From a virus, in the IMG/VR virus record IMGVR_UViG_3300050343_000081, positions 1 to 37,867 of that record: DNA of 37,867 bases; one strand, 5' to 3'. How positions within the stretch are numbered: the stretch's first letter is position 1; each line of letters opens with the position of its first letter. The notes below the pieces were generated by a model. The model made no database searches. It was not told the DNA's origin and saw nothing but the letters and a program-made list of their open reading frames with translations. This document shows positions 5,383-14,191 of the stretch, one piece after another. The translations under genes and the position numbers were made by a program.

Positions 5383-7806
5383 ATGCTAAATCAACAAAAA
5401 CTTAACGCTGATATGTCAGAAATTGGCAAGGGTCGCTATCGAAATAAAATCGAAAGTGCCAAGGCGAGAGAGGTTGAGGGAGAGACAAAGTATGGGCAGA
5501 GATTGATGCGTGGGGCGTTACCACTTTTAACGAAAGCCATTCAAGATTCTTATAAGACTTGGAAGAAGCCCAAGACGAAAGCTAGGTGGCAGATTGATAT
5601 AGTCGAGAGCAAAGCACCTGTGGTTGCGTTCATAACAATCAAGGCAGTTATCGATAGCATTACCTTGCGTAAACCAATGAGCAGTGTAGCTGCCTTTGTG
5701 GGTGCAAGAGTTGAGGATGAGATAAGATGTTCGTTCTTAGTTAAGAACAACGAAAAGGGTGAAGGCATCATCTTGGGTGCAAAGCGTAAGCGAGGCGGTC
5801 TTGGTAACACAAGACGGCACATCAGACGTTCAATGCTCCATGAAACCGAGAAGGGGTTGATGCCAGAATGGGAGGGGTGGAGACAACGAGATAGATTAAG
5901 TTGTGGTCTAAACTTAGTAGAGATACTCAGGGTAAGCACTGGGTTAATAGAATATATCTATGTGCAAGACGGGAAGCGCAAGAAGAAGTCCCCAACTAGA
6001 TATGTAACGGCAACGAAAGAAACACTACAATGGATTGAGGATTATAACACCGACCGTGAACTCCTTGAACCGTTCTGGCTACCAAGCGTGGAACTCCCAA
6101 CACCTTGGCAGTCTGTTTGGGAAGGTGGGTATAGCTCCTCCGACACCTATCTTCCCAAACTTCCTTTTATCAAGTCCACTAACATGGATTACATTAGGTC
6201 TATCAAAGGTAAGCTAGAAGAACCGATGGAGGCGTGTAACCTCATCCAGAATACACCTTGGACAGTGAACGATAATGTTTACAAGGTTATGGACTGGGCT
6301 TGGAAGAACAATGTGCAAGTGGGTGAGTTACCTAGCCGAGAGGATGAAGAGCTACCAGATATTCCTAGTGACTTTCATGACAACCCTGATAGTAATACTA
6401 CATGGAGACGGATTGCAGCAGGCATCTATGGTCGCAACCTATCGACACGTAGCAAACGACTACTTACGTCCAAGACTTTATATGTAGCAGAGAAACTAAA
6501 AGGTAATCGTTTCTTCTATCCTAGTAACTGTGACTTCAGAGGTAGGGTTTACAACGTCCCTGCTTTCCTTGGTGTTCAAGGCACTGATATGTCACGAGGA
6601 CTACTCCAGTTCTATCGGTCTTGTAAGATTAAGAACGAGAAGAATGCACGTTGGTTAGCCATACACGGAGCGAACACTTTTGGTAACGATAAGGTATCAC
6701 TTGATGAGCGCGTTAAGTGGGCTTACGACTTTGGAAAGATAGCAATAGACATTGCACAAAATCCTACCGAACACCTACTGTGGACAGAGGCAGCTACCCC
6801 TTGGCAGTTCTTAGCGTGGTGCTTTGAGTGGCGTAACTACATGGTCAACAAGAAGATAGATAGCTTCTTACCAGTGAACATGGATGCCACCAACAATGGA
6901 TTGCAGATACTTTCAATGCTCACTCGTGATGAATATGGGATGCAAGCAACCAATGTTCTACCAACTGATACACCTGCCGACATCTACCGAGTGGTGTCCG
7001 ACAAGGTAGTTGAACAACTAAAGATAGATTTACAACAAGGCGTTGCGTTCAGTCAGCAATGGTTAGACTTTGGGTTAGACCGCAAGACAACCAAGCGTCC
7101 TGTAATGTGTTACAGCTATGGTCTTACACCCTACTCTAATCGTGCCTACATCAATGACTGGTATGACGAGACTATTCACAAAGACAAAACCAAACCACGC
7201 TTTGACGAAGGCATAAAGTATAAAGCCATCCACTACCTATCTACACTTGTATGGAATGGTATTGAGTCAGTCCTTGATAGACCTAAGCAGTGTATGCAGT
7301 GGTTCCAAGAATGTTCTAGACTCATCTCAGAACAACAACGAGCAATGAGTTGGGTAAGTCCGAGTGGTTTCCCAGTGCATCAAGAGTATCACAAGTTACA
7401 CGAGAAAAAGATAAGCACTTGGATTGGTGGCACTGCTACACACGTAACCTTCTATGATACCAAGGATGAAATCTCATCAAGGAAACAATCCAATGGTGTC
7501 AGTCCTAACTTTGTTCACGCACTAGATGGCGCTGCGTTACACAAGTCAGTCATTCAGTGTAACCAACAAGAAGACATATACGATTTCAGTATGGTTCATG
7601 ACAGCTATGGCACGCACTCAACGAACTGCGACAAGATGAGTAAGGTTATACGCAATGTCTTCTATGAGATGTTTAGTGTTGACCTCCTCCAAGATTGGAA
7701 ACATCAATTAGAAGTTAACAACACCGACATAACATTCCCAGACCCGCCAGCCTACGGGAACGCTGACCTCACACAACTCAAGGACAGTGAATACTTTTTT
7801 AGCTAA
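5383..7806 (+). CDS. T7-type single-subunit DNA-directed RNA polymerase
   Basis: This 807-residue protein is T7 RNA polymerase-like, about 75 residues shorter than T7 gp1. The palm and fingers motifs are intact. Motif A is LPVNMDATNNGLQ with catalytic Asp near 501. Motif B is TTKRPVMCYSYG, with Lys-Arg near 571-572. Motif C is MVHDSYGTHS with the second catalytic Asp near 740. An N-terminal region of about 300 residues carries the promoter and nascent-RNA functions. It reads middle and late phage genes. It begins directly after attP, with no clear Shine-Dalgarno. In a prophage it would lie directly behind the host tRNA-Leu promoter. Phage promoters for it could not be identified by eye. Confidence 0.97.
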   Translation: MLNQQKLNADMSEIGKGRYRNKIESAKAREVEGETKYGQRLMRGALPLLTKAIQDSYKTWKKPKTKARWQIDIVESKAPVVAFITIKAVIDSITLRKPMSSVAAFVGARVEDEIRCSFLVKNNEKGEGIILGAKRKRGGLGNTRRHIRRSMLHETEKGLMPEWEGWRQRDRLSCGLNLVEILRVSTGLIEYIYVQDGKRKKKSPTRYVTATKETLQWIEDYNTDRELLEPFWLPSVELPTPWQSVWEGGYSSSDTYLPKLPFIKSTNMDYIRSIKGKLEEPMEACNLIQNTPWTVNDNVYKVMDWAWKNNVQVGELPSREDEELPDIPSDFHDNPDSNTTWRRIAAGIYGRNLSTRSKRLLTSKTLYVAEKLKGNRFFYPSNCDFRGRVYNVPAFLGVQGTDMSRGLLQFYRSCKIKNEKNARWLAIHGANTFGNDKVSLDERVKWAYDFGKIAIDIAQNPTEHLLWTEAATPWQFLAWCFEWRNYMVNKKIDSFLPVNMDATNNGLQILSMLTRDEYGMQATNVLPTDTPADIYRVVSDKVVEQLKIDLQQGVAFSQQWLDFGLDRKTTKRPVMCYSYGLTPYSNRAYINDWYDETIHKDKTKPRFDEGIKYKAIHYLSTLVWNGIESVLDRPKQCMQWFQECSRLISEQQRAMSWVSPSGFPVHQEYHKLHEKKISTWIGGTATHVTFYDTKDEISSRKQSNGVSPNFVHALDGAALHKSVIQCNQQEDIYDFSMVHDSYGTHSTNCDKMSKVIRNVFYEMFSVDLLQDWKHQLEVNNTDITFPDPPAYGNADLTQLKDSEYFFS

Positions 7807-7847
7807 TGCAATTAACTCTAATAATCAGAAAGGAACGCAAATAAATT

Positions 7848-8444
7848 ATGGCAAATACAATAACAACACCACAGGGTAAAGCAGTTTACCCACGTATCGA
7901 TACACCTGACACAAAGTTCAACGAAGACGGCTTGTATTCTTGCAAGCTTCACGTAAGTGAGGATGACTTCAGAGCCTTTGAGTTGGGCATCGATAAATTA
8001 TATGACGCAGCGTATGACGCTGAGTGCAAAGCTCATGGTAAGAAGCTGAAGAAATCAGCAAACAAACCAGTAAGGATTACTCCTGATGGGGACTATGAGA
8101 TTTATGCCAAGCAGGTAGCTCAACGGCAGACTAAAACAAGAGGACTCATTGAGTTCACTGTTGTCTGCTTTGATAGCCAAGGAAGCAAAATAGCCACACC
8201 AAAAGTAGGTAGTGGTTCTGAACTTAAACTTGCTGTTGAGCCAAACTTCTGGTTCATCCCCAGTCAAGGGTTTGGATATACACTACGTCTCAAGGCAGTC
8301 CAGATTATGGAGTTGGTTGAGTATGGTGGTGGGTCTTCTGACAGCTACGGTTTCGGTAAAAGTGATGGGGGATATACAGGGGAATCCTTCAACGAAACAT
8401 TTACGGAAACGAATGAGACATCATCGGAAACAGCGCCGTTCTAA
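7848..8444 (+). CDS. Single-stranded DNA-binding protein (T7 gp2.5-like)
   Basis: This 198-residue protein has a predicted OB-fold core (residues 1-160; ITTPQGKAVYPRIDTPDTKF near the start). Its C-terminal tail of about 35 residues is acidic and Gly/Ser/Thr-rich (SFNETFTETNETSSETAPF), ending in Phe, as in T7 gp2.5, where the acidic tail and terminal Phe contact polymerase and helicase. AAAGGA lies upstream of the ATG with a long spacer. Its 3' end overlaps the endonuclease gene by 32 bases. Confidence 0.88.
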   Translation: MANTITTPQGKAVYPRIDTPDTKFNEDGLYSCKLHVSEDDFRAFELGIDKLYDAAYDAECKAHGKKLKKSANKPVRITPDGDYEIYAKQVAQRQTKTRGLIEFTVVCFDSQGSKIATPKVGSGSELKLAVEPNFWFIPSQGFGYTLRLKAVQIMELVEYGGGSSDSYGFGKSDGGYTGESFNETFTETNETSSETAPF

Positions 8445-8796
8445 ATCTCCCTACCGTTCAGGTTTCGAGGAGAGAGTAGCTAGCGCACTTAAAGATGCGA
8501 AGGTTGCTTTCTCCTACGAAACTCTGAGGTTGGAGTATTACAGAACGAGCCACTACAAACCTGATTTTATTTTACCTAACGGAGTTATTCTTGAAGTTAA
8601 AGGTTATTTTCTACCCAGCGATAGGACTAAACACAAGCTCGTTAAAGAGTGTCATCCAGAGTTGGACATCAGGTTTGTATTTCAGAACGCACACAACACT
8701 CTTAGTCGAAAGAGTAAAACAACATATGCACAATGGTGTGACACTCATGGATTTCTGTGGTGTCACAAAGAAATACCAAACACATGGATGATTTAA
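8413..8796 (+). CDS. Endonuclease I, Holliday-junction resolvase (T7 gp3-like)
   Basis: From the ATG at 8413 this is a 127-residue protein (T7 gp3 has 149). It shows the PD-(D/E)XK signature of the family: an early Glu (GFEERVASAL), then KPDFILPNGVILEVKGYF, giving Asp, Glu and Lys at the metal site. It cuts branched DNA and helps degrade host DNA. The frame is open further upstream, but that part lies inside the SSB gene in another frame. The basic start (MRHHRKQRRSKSPYRSGFEE) matches the family. It overlaps the primase-helicase start by 13 bases. Confidence 0.93.
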   Translation: MRHHRKQRRSKSPYRSGFEERVASALKDAKVAFSYETLRLEYYRTSHYKPDFILPNGVILEVKGYFLPSDRTKHKLVKECHPELDIRFVFQNAHNTLSRKSKTTYAQWCDTHGFLWCHKEIPNTWMI

Positions 8797-10367
8797 CACC
8801 ACTAAAAACACACCAACCTTGCCCAGACTGTGGCAGCAGTGACGCACTTACATTAAACACCAACGGAACAACTAAATGTTATTCGTGTGGTGACTTCACT
8901 ACCACCAATGACACTGTTGTTGGAGAGGTAGCAGACAATTTCGTTAAGGGTAAAATCATGCCACTTCCCAAGAGGGGTATTCATGAAGAGACCTGTAAGA
9001 AATACAACTATAGAATAGGAGAAGTTAATGGACAGACCGTCCACATCGCCAACTATTGTGACTTAAATAAAAAAGTCGTTGCCCAAAAATATCGTTACGC
9101 TGATAAGACATTCAAGTGTAACGGTTCTCCTACTCACTTCTTCGGACAGCACCTATTCCCCAATGGTGGTAAACGATTAGTAGTCACCGAGGGTGAGATA
9201 GATTGTCTTACAGTTAGTCAGGTTCAGAATAACACTTGGGAAGTGGTTTCTCTTAGCTCTGGAGTGCAGAGCGCCAAGTCATTATTCAAACGTCAGCTTG
9301 AATGGTTGAATAAGTTTGAAGAGATTGTGCTTATGTTTGACTCCGATGAGGTGGGCAAGCAAGGCATGGAAGATGTCGCTCACATCATACCAGCAGGTAA
9401 GTGTAAGATTGCTAACCTACCCATGAAGGATGCTAACGAATTGTTGTTAGCCGAGCAGCCCAAAGAAATACTCAAGGCTATATGGAACGCCAAGGTGTGG
9501 GGACTAGATGCAATCGTAGGTGGCGATGAGTTATACGAAAGACTTACATCACCTAAGAACTTTGAGTCTATCCCTTATCCTTTTGAGGGCTTGAACAAAG
9601 TCACACGAGGTATCCGCACAGGAGAGATAATTACTTTCTGTGCTGGCAGTGGCATAGGTAAGTCTCAGATATGTAAAGAGGTAGCTTACAATATACTGAC
9701 CACCACCGATAAGAAGATAGGATACATCGCACTTGAAGAAAGTGTTGAGAGAACTGGCAATGGTATCATTGGTTTACATCTCAATAAATTACTACACCTA
9801 GATAACTTCGATGCTAATGAGGAATACAAAGCAGCATACGAGGCTACCGTGGGTAATGGTAGATTCTTTTTATATGACCACTGGGGTTCTCTGGAAGGAG
9901 ACAAGCTTGTTGGTCACATAAGATACATGGCTAAGTCATTAGATGTTGAGTACATAGTTCTCGACCACATCTCAATCGTTATCTCAGGTAGCTCTGAAGG
10001 TGATGAACGTCGTATGATAGACAACTTAATGACAAAGCTTCGTGCCTTGGTTGAGGAGTGCAAGATGGGTGTCATACTTGTCAGTCACTTGAAGCGACCA
10101 GAAGGTAGAGGACACGAAGACGGTGCAACCACATCGGTAGCACAACTCCGAGGGTCGGCGGGTATCGCACAGCTAAGCGATATGGTTATTGGTTTAGAGC
10201 GGAACCAACAAGACGCAGAGAGTAAACATCTCACATCAGTAAGAGTCCTGAAGAATAGATTCAGTGGTGATACTGGTGTTGCTTGCAACTTAAGGTGGCA
10301 AGTAGAGACAGGACGATTAACAGAGGAAAAGTTTATAGAGGGAGAGACAGGTGAAAATTATTTTTAA
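8784..10367 (+). CDS. Primase-helicase (T7 gp4-like)
   Basis: This 527-residue protein has a zinc-binding N-terminus (CPDC at 13-16 and CYSC at 32-35), then a TOPRIM primase domain (VVTEGEIDCL and MFDSDEVGKQG). A RecA-like hexameric helicase domain follows, with Walker A GSGIGKSQ, a hydrophobic strand ending VLDHIS, and SHLKRPEG. It makes RNA primers and unwinds DNA at the fork, inner partner of the polymerase at 10371. A GTG at 8757 is in frame, but the ATG at 8784 gives the usual short lead before the zinc ribbon. T7 gp4 is 566 residues. Confidence 0.96.
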   Translation: MDDLTPLKTHQPCPDCGSSDALTLNTNGTTKCYSCGDFTTTNDTVVGEVADNFVKGKIMPLPKRGIHEETCKKYNYRIGEVNGQTVHIANYCDLNKKVVAQKYRYADKTFKCNGSPTHFFGQHLFPNGGKRLVVTEGEIDCLTVSQVQNNTWEVVSLSSGVQSAKSLFKRQLEWLNKFEEIVLMFDSDEVGKQGMEDVAHIIPAGKCKIANLPMKDANELLLAEQPKEILKAIWNAKVWGLDAIVGGDELYERLTSPKNFESIPYPFEGLNKVTRGIRTGEIITFCAGSGIGKSQICKEVAYNILTTTDKKIGYIALEESVERTGNGIIGLHLNKLLHLDNFDANEEYKAAYEATVGNGRFFLYDHWGSLEGDKLVGHIRYMAKSLDVEYIVLDHISIVISGSSEGDERRMIDNLMTKLRALVEECKMGVILVSHLKRPEGRGHEDGATTSVAQLRGSAGIAQLSDMVIGLERNQQDAESKHLTSVRVLKNRFSGDTGVACNLRWQVETGRLTEEKFIEGETGENYF

Positions 10368-10370
10368 ATT

Positions 10371-12521
10371 ATGGAATATTGTTCAAACTTCAGATACGAC
10401 CTCAAGGTGGGACAGATTGCTGAGAAGCAAGTGGCTGACCTTTTACAAGACAAAAAGATTGAGGTCAAAAGAGACCTTAAAGCAAAGACTACTGGCAACC
10501 TATATATTGAATATGAATCAAGGGGCAAGCCCTCTGGTATCTCTCGCTCCGAAGCGGACTACTGGTGCTTTGCTTTCGAGAATCTTTTCATCTTCATTGA
10601 GACAACCAAACTCAAAGAGATAATAGAGCCAATGAAGGGAAGCACTATGGATAAGCGAGGTGGAGATAAGAACTCTAGCAAGGGCATCCTAGTTACCACT
10701 AGAACGATTAACGGAATTGAAATGAACACACTTACATTTGATATAGAAACAAACGGAATTAAAAACTGGGCAACACTCAGTGACCTAGACACACTACATT
10801 GTTTATCCATCTACGAGTCATACACTCAAGAGATGAGCAGCTACAGCACAGTAGCGGGTAACATTGAAGAAGGACTTGAGAAGTTAAAGAACGCTAATAC
10901 TATTGTAGGACACAACGTCATAGGGTTCGATGTCCCTGCCCTACGGAAGTTATATGGGTTCACTCACGACAACGTGATAGACACCTTGGTGTTAGCTCGG
11001 TGCATCTTCCCAGATGTACGCAACGATGACTTCAAGCGTGTAGACTTTGACACTAAGCTAATAGGCTCACACTCACTCAAGGCTTGGGGAACTCGACTAG
11101 GTATCCTCAAGGATAACTATGGTGAGACAGCGGACTGGTCACAGTGGACACAAGAGATGCAAGATTACTGCGAGCAAGATGTTCGTGTGACTTCTGCTTT
11201 GTATCTGTGGTTAAAGTGCAGACATCCATCAGAACAAATGATAGAGCTTGAGCATAAGTTCGCTACCCAAATGCGTCTCCAAGAATACAACGGGTTTCCT
11301 TTTGATAATAGAAAAGCTGTTGAACTTATGGAGAGGCTGATGCTTGAGAGGTGTGAGATAGAGTCAGAGTTACAAAAAGCTTTTCCTCCTATCGTTGAAG
11401 AAACTAAAAGTTTCCAATGGGAGAACCGAAACGGTGATGTCTTTCCTACAAAGAAAGCTATGCTAGAGGTCGGCTACAAAGCTAACGATTGTATTAAGGG
11501 TGACCGCAAAACTAAATCTATTCCATTCAACCCTAACAGTCGTGACCAAATATCTGCTAGGTTAATGGAACAAGGATGGAAGCCTGCCGCCTTTGATGGT
11601 AAGCGCCCTGCTATAAACGAAGGTGTTCTAAAAGATATTAACACTGCGGAGTCTCTCAAGCTTCTCCAGTTCTTGACCATATCAAAAAGACTTGGACAAC
11701 TCATGGAAGGTAATCAAGCATGGATTAAGTTAGAGCGTGAGGGTAAGATACATGGAGGCATCAATACTAATGGTGCTATCAGTGGTCGATGCACTCATCA
11801 GAACCCTAACGTAGCTCAAGTCCCATCTGTCCGTAGTCCCTATGGTGGTGAGTGTAGAGAATTGTTTACTGCACCAGAGGGTAAAGTATTAGTAGGATGT
11901 GATGCTAGTGGATTAGAACTAAGATGTCTTGCCCACTATCTATACCCTTGGGATGATGGCAAGTATGCTAAGACTATCCTTGAGGGTGACATCCATACAG
12001 CTAATCAAAAAGCAGCAGGACTAGAGACAAGAGACCAAGCCAAGACTTTCATCTATGCTACACTCTATGGCGCAGGTGATGCCAAGATTGGTTCCATTGT
12101 TGGTGGTAGTTCTAAGGAAGGCAAGCGCCTCAAGGGTAACTTCAAGAAGAACCTTCCAGCATACAGCAAGTTAGTAACAGCAGTAGAAGCTAAGGTCACA
12201 TCAGTCGGTTCACTCACAGGTCTCGACGGACGTAAGCTCCCCTGCCGTTCAGCACACTCTGCACTTAACCTACTGTTGCAGTCAGCAGGTGCAGTCATAA
12301 TGAAACAAGCCCTAGTGAACTTTGTAGAAGAAGCACCAGCGTTCTATCTGATGCACGCCAATGTTCACGACGAGGTGCAGTTTAGTTGTGACGAGAAGGA
12401 TGCTCCTCTTCTTGGTGACTTATTCGTCAAAGCAATTACCAAGGCAGGCGATGACTTGAACTTCAAGTGTCCTCTTGATGGTGAATATAAAGTAGGAAAC
12501 AACTGGAAGGATACACACTAA
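10371..12521 (+). CDS. T7-type DNA polymerase with an extra N-terminal domain
   Basis: This 716-residue reading frame has two parts. From about residue 118 it is a family A polymerase: exonuclease motifs TFDIETNG (D124, E126), VGHNVIGFDVPAL and DYCEQDVRVTSAL, then polymerase motif A (GCDASGLELRCLAH), motif B (TRDQAKTFIYATLYGAG) and motif C (NVHDEVQFSC). Residues 1-90 are extra and look like a small PD-(D/E)XK-type protein (KIEVKRDLKAKTTGNLYIEY, then SRGKPSGIS). An in-frame ATG at 10647 has AAGGGA 6 bases before it and could give a 624-residue polymerase without the extra domain. A further ATG lies at 10722. No long thioredoxin-binding insertion was noticed. The stop overlaps the next start (TAATG). 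Confidence 0.93.
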   Translation: MEYCSNFRYDLKVGQIAEKQVADLLQDKKIEVKRDLKAKTTGNLYIEYESRGKPSGISRSEADYWCFAFENLFIFIETTKLKEIIEPMKGSTMDKRGGDKNSSKGILVTTRTINGIEMNTLTFDIETNGIKNWATLSDLDTLHCLSIYESYTQEMSSYSTVAGNIEEGLEKLKNANTIVGHNVIGFDVPALRKLYGFTHDNVIDTLVLARCIFPDVRNDDFKRVDFDTKLIGSHSLKAWGTRLGILKDNYGETADWSQWTQEMQDYCEQDVRVTSALYLWLKCRHPSEQMIELEHKFATQMRLQEYNGFPFDNRKAVELMERLMLERCEIESELQKAFPPIVEETKSFQWENRNGDVFPTKKAMLEVGYKANDCIKGDRKTKSIPFNPNSRDQISARLMEQGWKPAAFDGKRPAINEGVLKDINTAESLKLLQFLTISKRLGQLMEGNQAWIKLEREGKIHGGINTNGAISGRCTHQNPNVAQVPSVRSPYGGECRELFTAPEGKVLVGCDASGLELRCLAHYLYPWDDGKYAKTILEGDIHTANQKAAGLETRDQAKTFIYATLYGAGDAKIGSIVGGSSKEGKRLKGNFKKNLPAYSKLVTAVEAKVTSVGSLTGLDGRKLPCRSAHSALNLLLQSAGAVIMKQALVNFVEEAPAFYLMHANVHDEVQFSCDEKDAPLLGDLFVKAITKAGDDLNFKCPLDGEYKVGNNWKDTH

Positions 12522-12673
12522 TGGCTAAAGAACACTTAGTAAAAGAATCTATTGTGCTAGGTTTAGAAGTTAAGATAGATGAACTTAAACAAACTCTCAG
12601 TAGTCTGGAGCTACAGCGTATTCACCTAGTCAAACTTATAACCAAACTAGAAACATTCAAAAAAGAAATATGA
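12521..12673 (+). CDS. Small coiled-coil protein between polymerase and exonuclease
   Basis: This is a 50-residue ORF. Its start overlaps the polymerase stop (TAATG) and its stop overlaps the exonuclease start (ATGA), which strongly suggests a real, translationally coupled gene. The sequence is one helix with regular Leu/Ile spacing (LGLEVKIDELKQTLSSLELQ, then RIHLVKLITKLETFKK), typical of a coiled coil. No family is recognised; a partner of the replication proteins is a guess from position. Confidence 0.6.
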   Translation: MAKEHLVKESIVLGLEVKIDELKQTLSSLELQRIHLVKLITKLETFKKEI

Positions 12674-13407
12674 GCGGTAAAACAATAATGATAGATGGCG
12701 ATATGATTATATATCGTGCAGCGTTTTCATCAGAGGTGGAAACTAAATGGGATGATGAGATATGGACGCTTCATTCTTCAGAGGCAGCAGCTACCGCAAA
12801 GGTAGACGAACTCGTTGAGGGTATTATGAAGAAGTTAAAAGCTACTGATTACATTACGTGCATTAGTAGTAAGACTAACTTCCGTCATGACATCTACCCA
12901 GACTACAAGGCTAACCGTTCAGCTAAACGTAAGCCGTTGTGTATCAAGGCATTAACTGAGTATATGTATGACTACCATAACGGGTTGATTGTAGATAACT
13001 TAGAAGCAGATGACCTCATCGGTGTTCTCTGCACTAGGAACCCCAAGGATACCATAGCAGTTAGCGGTGACAAGGACTTCGGCACGCTGCCCATCACTTG
13101 GTATAACCACCTGAAGGACGAGATTACTACTACAAAGTTAAAGCAAGCTAAACGCTTCCACCTCATTCAGACACTTACAGGTGACGCTATTGATGGATAC
13201 AAAGGTCTCAAGGGTGTTGGCATTAAGACTGCCGAAAAGATACTAGATAAGAATGGCGCTACGTGGAAGACCGTTGTTAATGAGTATAAGAAGCATGACC
13301 TCACAGAAGATGATGCCCTACTCACAGCACGACTAGCCTACATCCTACAGAAACAACATTACAACTTAGAAACTAAAAAGATAAAACTATGGACACCAAG
13401 AAAGTAA
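12670..13407 (+). CDS. 5'-3' exonuclease (T7 gp6-like, FEN family)
   Basis: This 245-residue protein has the acidic metal-binding residues of the 5' nuclease family: MIDGDMIIYRA near the start (D9, D11), NLEADDLIG and AVSGDKDFGTL in the middle. A helix-hairpin-helix DNA-binding segment follows (YKGLKGVGIKTAEKIL). In T7 it removes RNA primers and supports recombination and host DNA breakdown. It is somewhat shorter than T7 gp6 (300 residues). It overlaps the next gene by 19 bases. Confidence 0.93.
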   Translation: MSGKTIMIDGDMIIYRAAFSSEVETKWDDEIWTLHSSEAAATAKVDELVEGIMKKLKATDYITCISSKTNFRHDIYPDYKANRSAKRKPLCIKALTEYMYDYHNGLIVDNLEADDLIGVLCTRNPKDTIAVSGDKDFGTLPITWYNHLKDEITTTKLKQAKRFHLIQTLTGDAIDGYKGLKGVGIKTAEKILDKNGATWKTVVNEYKKHDLTEDDALLTARLAYILQKQHYNLETKKIKLWTPRK

Positions 13408-13784
13408 CATTACCTGACAGTGGTAAACGCTCAGAGTTTGACACAGGTGCAGTGAGAGATGCGATGGAGGGAAAAGGGATGCCCTCGTTGCTACCTATAG
13501 ATGCACTACGAGCTGCCTCTAAACGCTTTGAAGATGGAGCTAATAAGTATGGTCGTGACAACTGGACTAAGGGTATTCCACTCAGTAGATACATAGATAG
13601 TTTGTATAGACACCTGTGGCAATTCATCGAAGGGGATGAGAGTGAAGACCACGCTGGTGCTATCGTTTGGAACGCCATGTGTCTGGTTCAAACTGAGGAA
13701 TGGATTAAGAACGGTAAGTTACCTAAGTCGTTAGATGACATAAGGAAGAGGGAATATGAAGAATCGAACCCAAGCGAAAGGTAA
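13389..13784 (+). CDS. MazG-like / DUF5664-type nucleotide pyrophosphohydrolase candidate
   Basis: This 131-residue protein contains ASKRFEDGANKYGRDNWTKG, then a helical stretch with HLWQFIEGDESEDHAGAIVW and NAMCLVQTEEW. The order KYG-x-x-NW followed by ExDxSEDH and a downstream Asn resembles the phage DUF5664 family, related to all-alpha NTP pyrophosphohydrolases. The acidic residues would bind metal. If active, it would hydrolyse deoxynucleotides to monophosphates, shaping the nucleotide pool for the neighbouring replication genes. Activity is inferred from family resemblance only. Confidence 0.65.
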   Translation: MDTKKVTLPDSGKRSEFDTGAVRDAMEGKGMPSLLPIDALRAASKRFEDGANKYGRDNWTKGIPLSRYIDSLYRHLWQFIEGDESEDHAGAIVWNAMCLVQTEEWIKNGKLPKSLDDIRKREYEESNPSER

Positions 13785-13786
13785 TT

Positions 13787-13975
13787 ATGGCTGACTCATT
13801 TCCCCCAATACATCCACAATTACTCAAGGCTTTGGTCGAAAACTTCCCACAAAAAGATTTTGATACGAGTAAGTCATTAAGAGATATGGACTTTCATAAC
13901 GGACAACGCTCGGTCATTAACTTCCTTACCCATCAATTCGATATTCAAAACGAAAATATCCTAACGAAAGAATAA
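13787..13975 (+). CDS. Small conserved phage protein
   Basis: This 62-residue protein starts MADSFPPIHPQLLKALVENF and contains FHNGQRSVINFLTHQFDIQN. The FPPIHP start and the GQRSVxxFL segment resemble small uncharacterised proteins of marine podoviruses found near the start of the structural genes. It follows the previous stop by 2 bases. Function is unknown. Confidence 0.6.
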   Translation: MADSFPPIHPQLLKALVENFPQKDFDTSKSLRDMDFHNGQRSVINFLTHQFDIQNENILTKE

Positions 13976-13979
13976 CATC

Positions 13980-14186
13980 ATGTGCATGTCATCACCCAAG
14001 ATACCAGACCCAGTGCCACCACCCGCACCTCCTCCCCCTCCTACTAAGACAGCGAAGACGGTGGAGAATAAAGCTCTTAAGCGTCGCAGTGGTTCTTCAA
14101 GAAAGAGTGGTACTTCGGCTCTTACTATTCGTCGCTCTACAGTCAACACTGGCTCAAGTGGCACAGGTGCAAATATAGCTTACTAA
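13980..14186 (+). CDS. Proline-rich virion protein, T7 gp7.3-like
   Basis: This 68-residue protein has an N-terminal proline-rich segment (KIPDPVPPPAPPPPPTKTAK), a basic middle (KALKRRSGSSRKSGTSALTI) and a C-terminus STVNTGSSGTGANIAY. The ending, with a Ser/Arg-rich strand and GxGxNI, resembles the C-terminus of T7 gp7.3, a small virion protein needed for adsorption. Like gp7.3 it lies just upstream of the portal region. The N-terminal MCM has a Cys, but no signal sequence precedes it. Confidence 0.65.
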   Translation: MCMSSPKIPDPVPPPAPPPPPTKTAKTVENKALKRRSGSSRKSGTSALTIRRSTVNTGSSGTGANIAY

Positions 14187-14191
14187 TATAA

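Noticed and set aside
8212-8412. Longer endonuclease start at 8212
   Set aside because: This part lies within the SSB coding sequence in another frame. The start at 8413 gives the family's usual beginning.
8757-8783. GTG start for primase-helicase
   Set aside because: The ATG at 8784 is a better codon and gives the usual short lead before the zinc ribbon.
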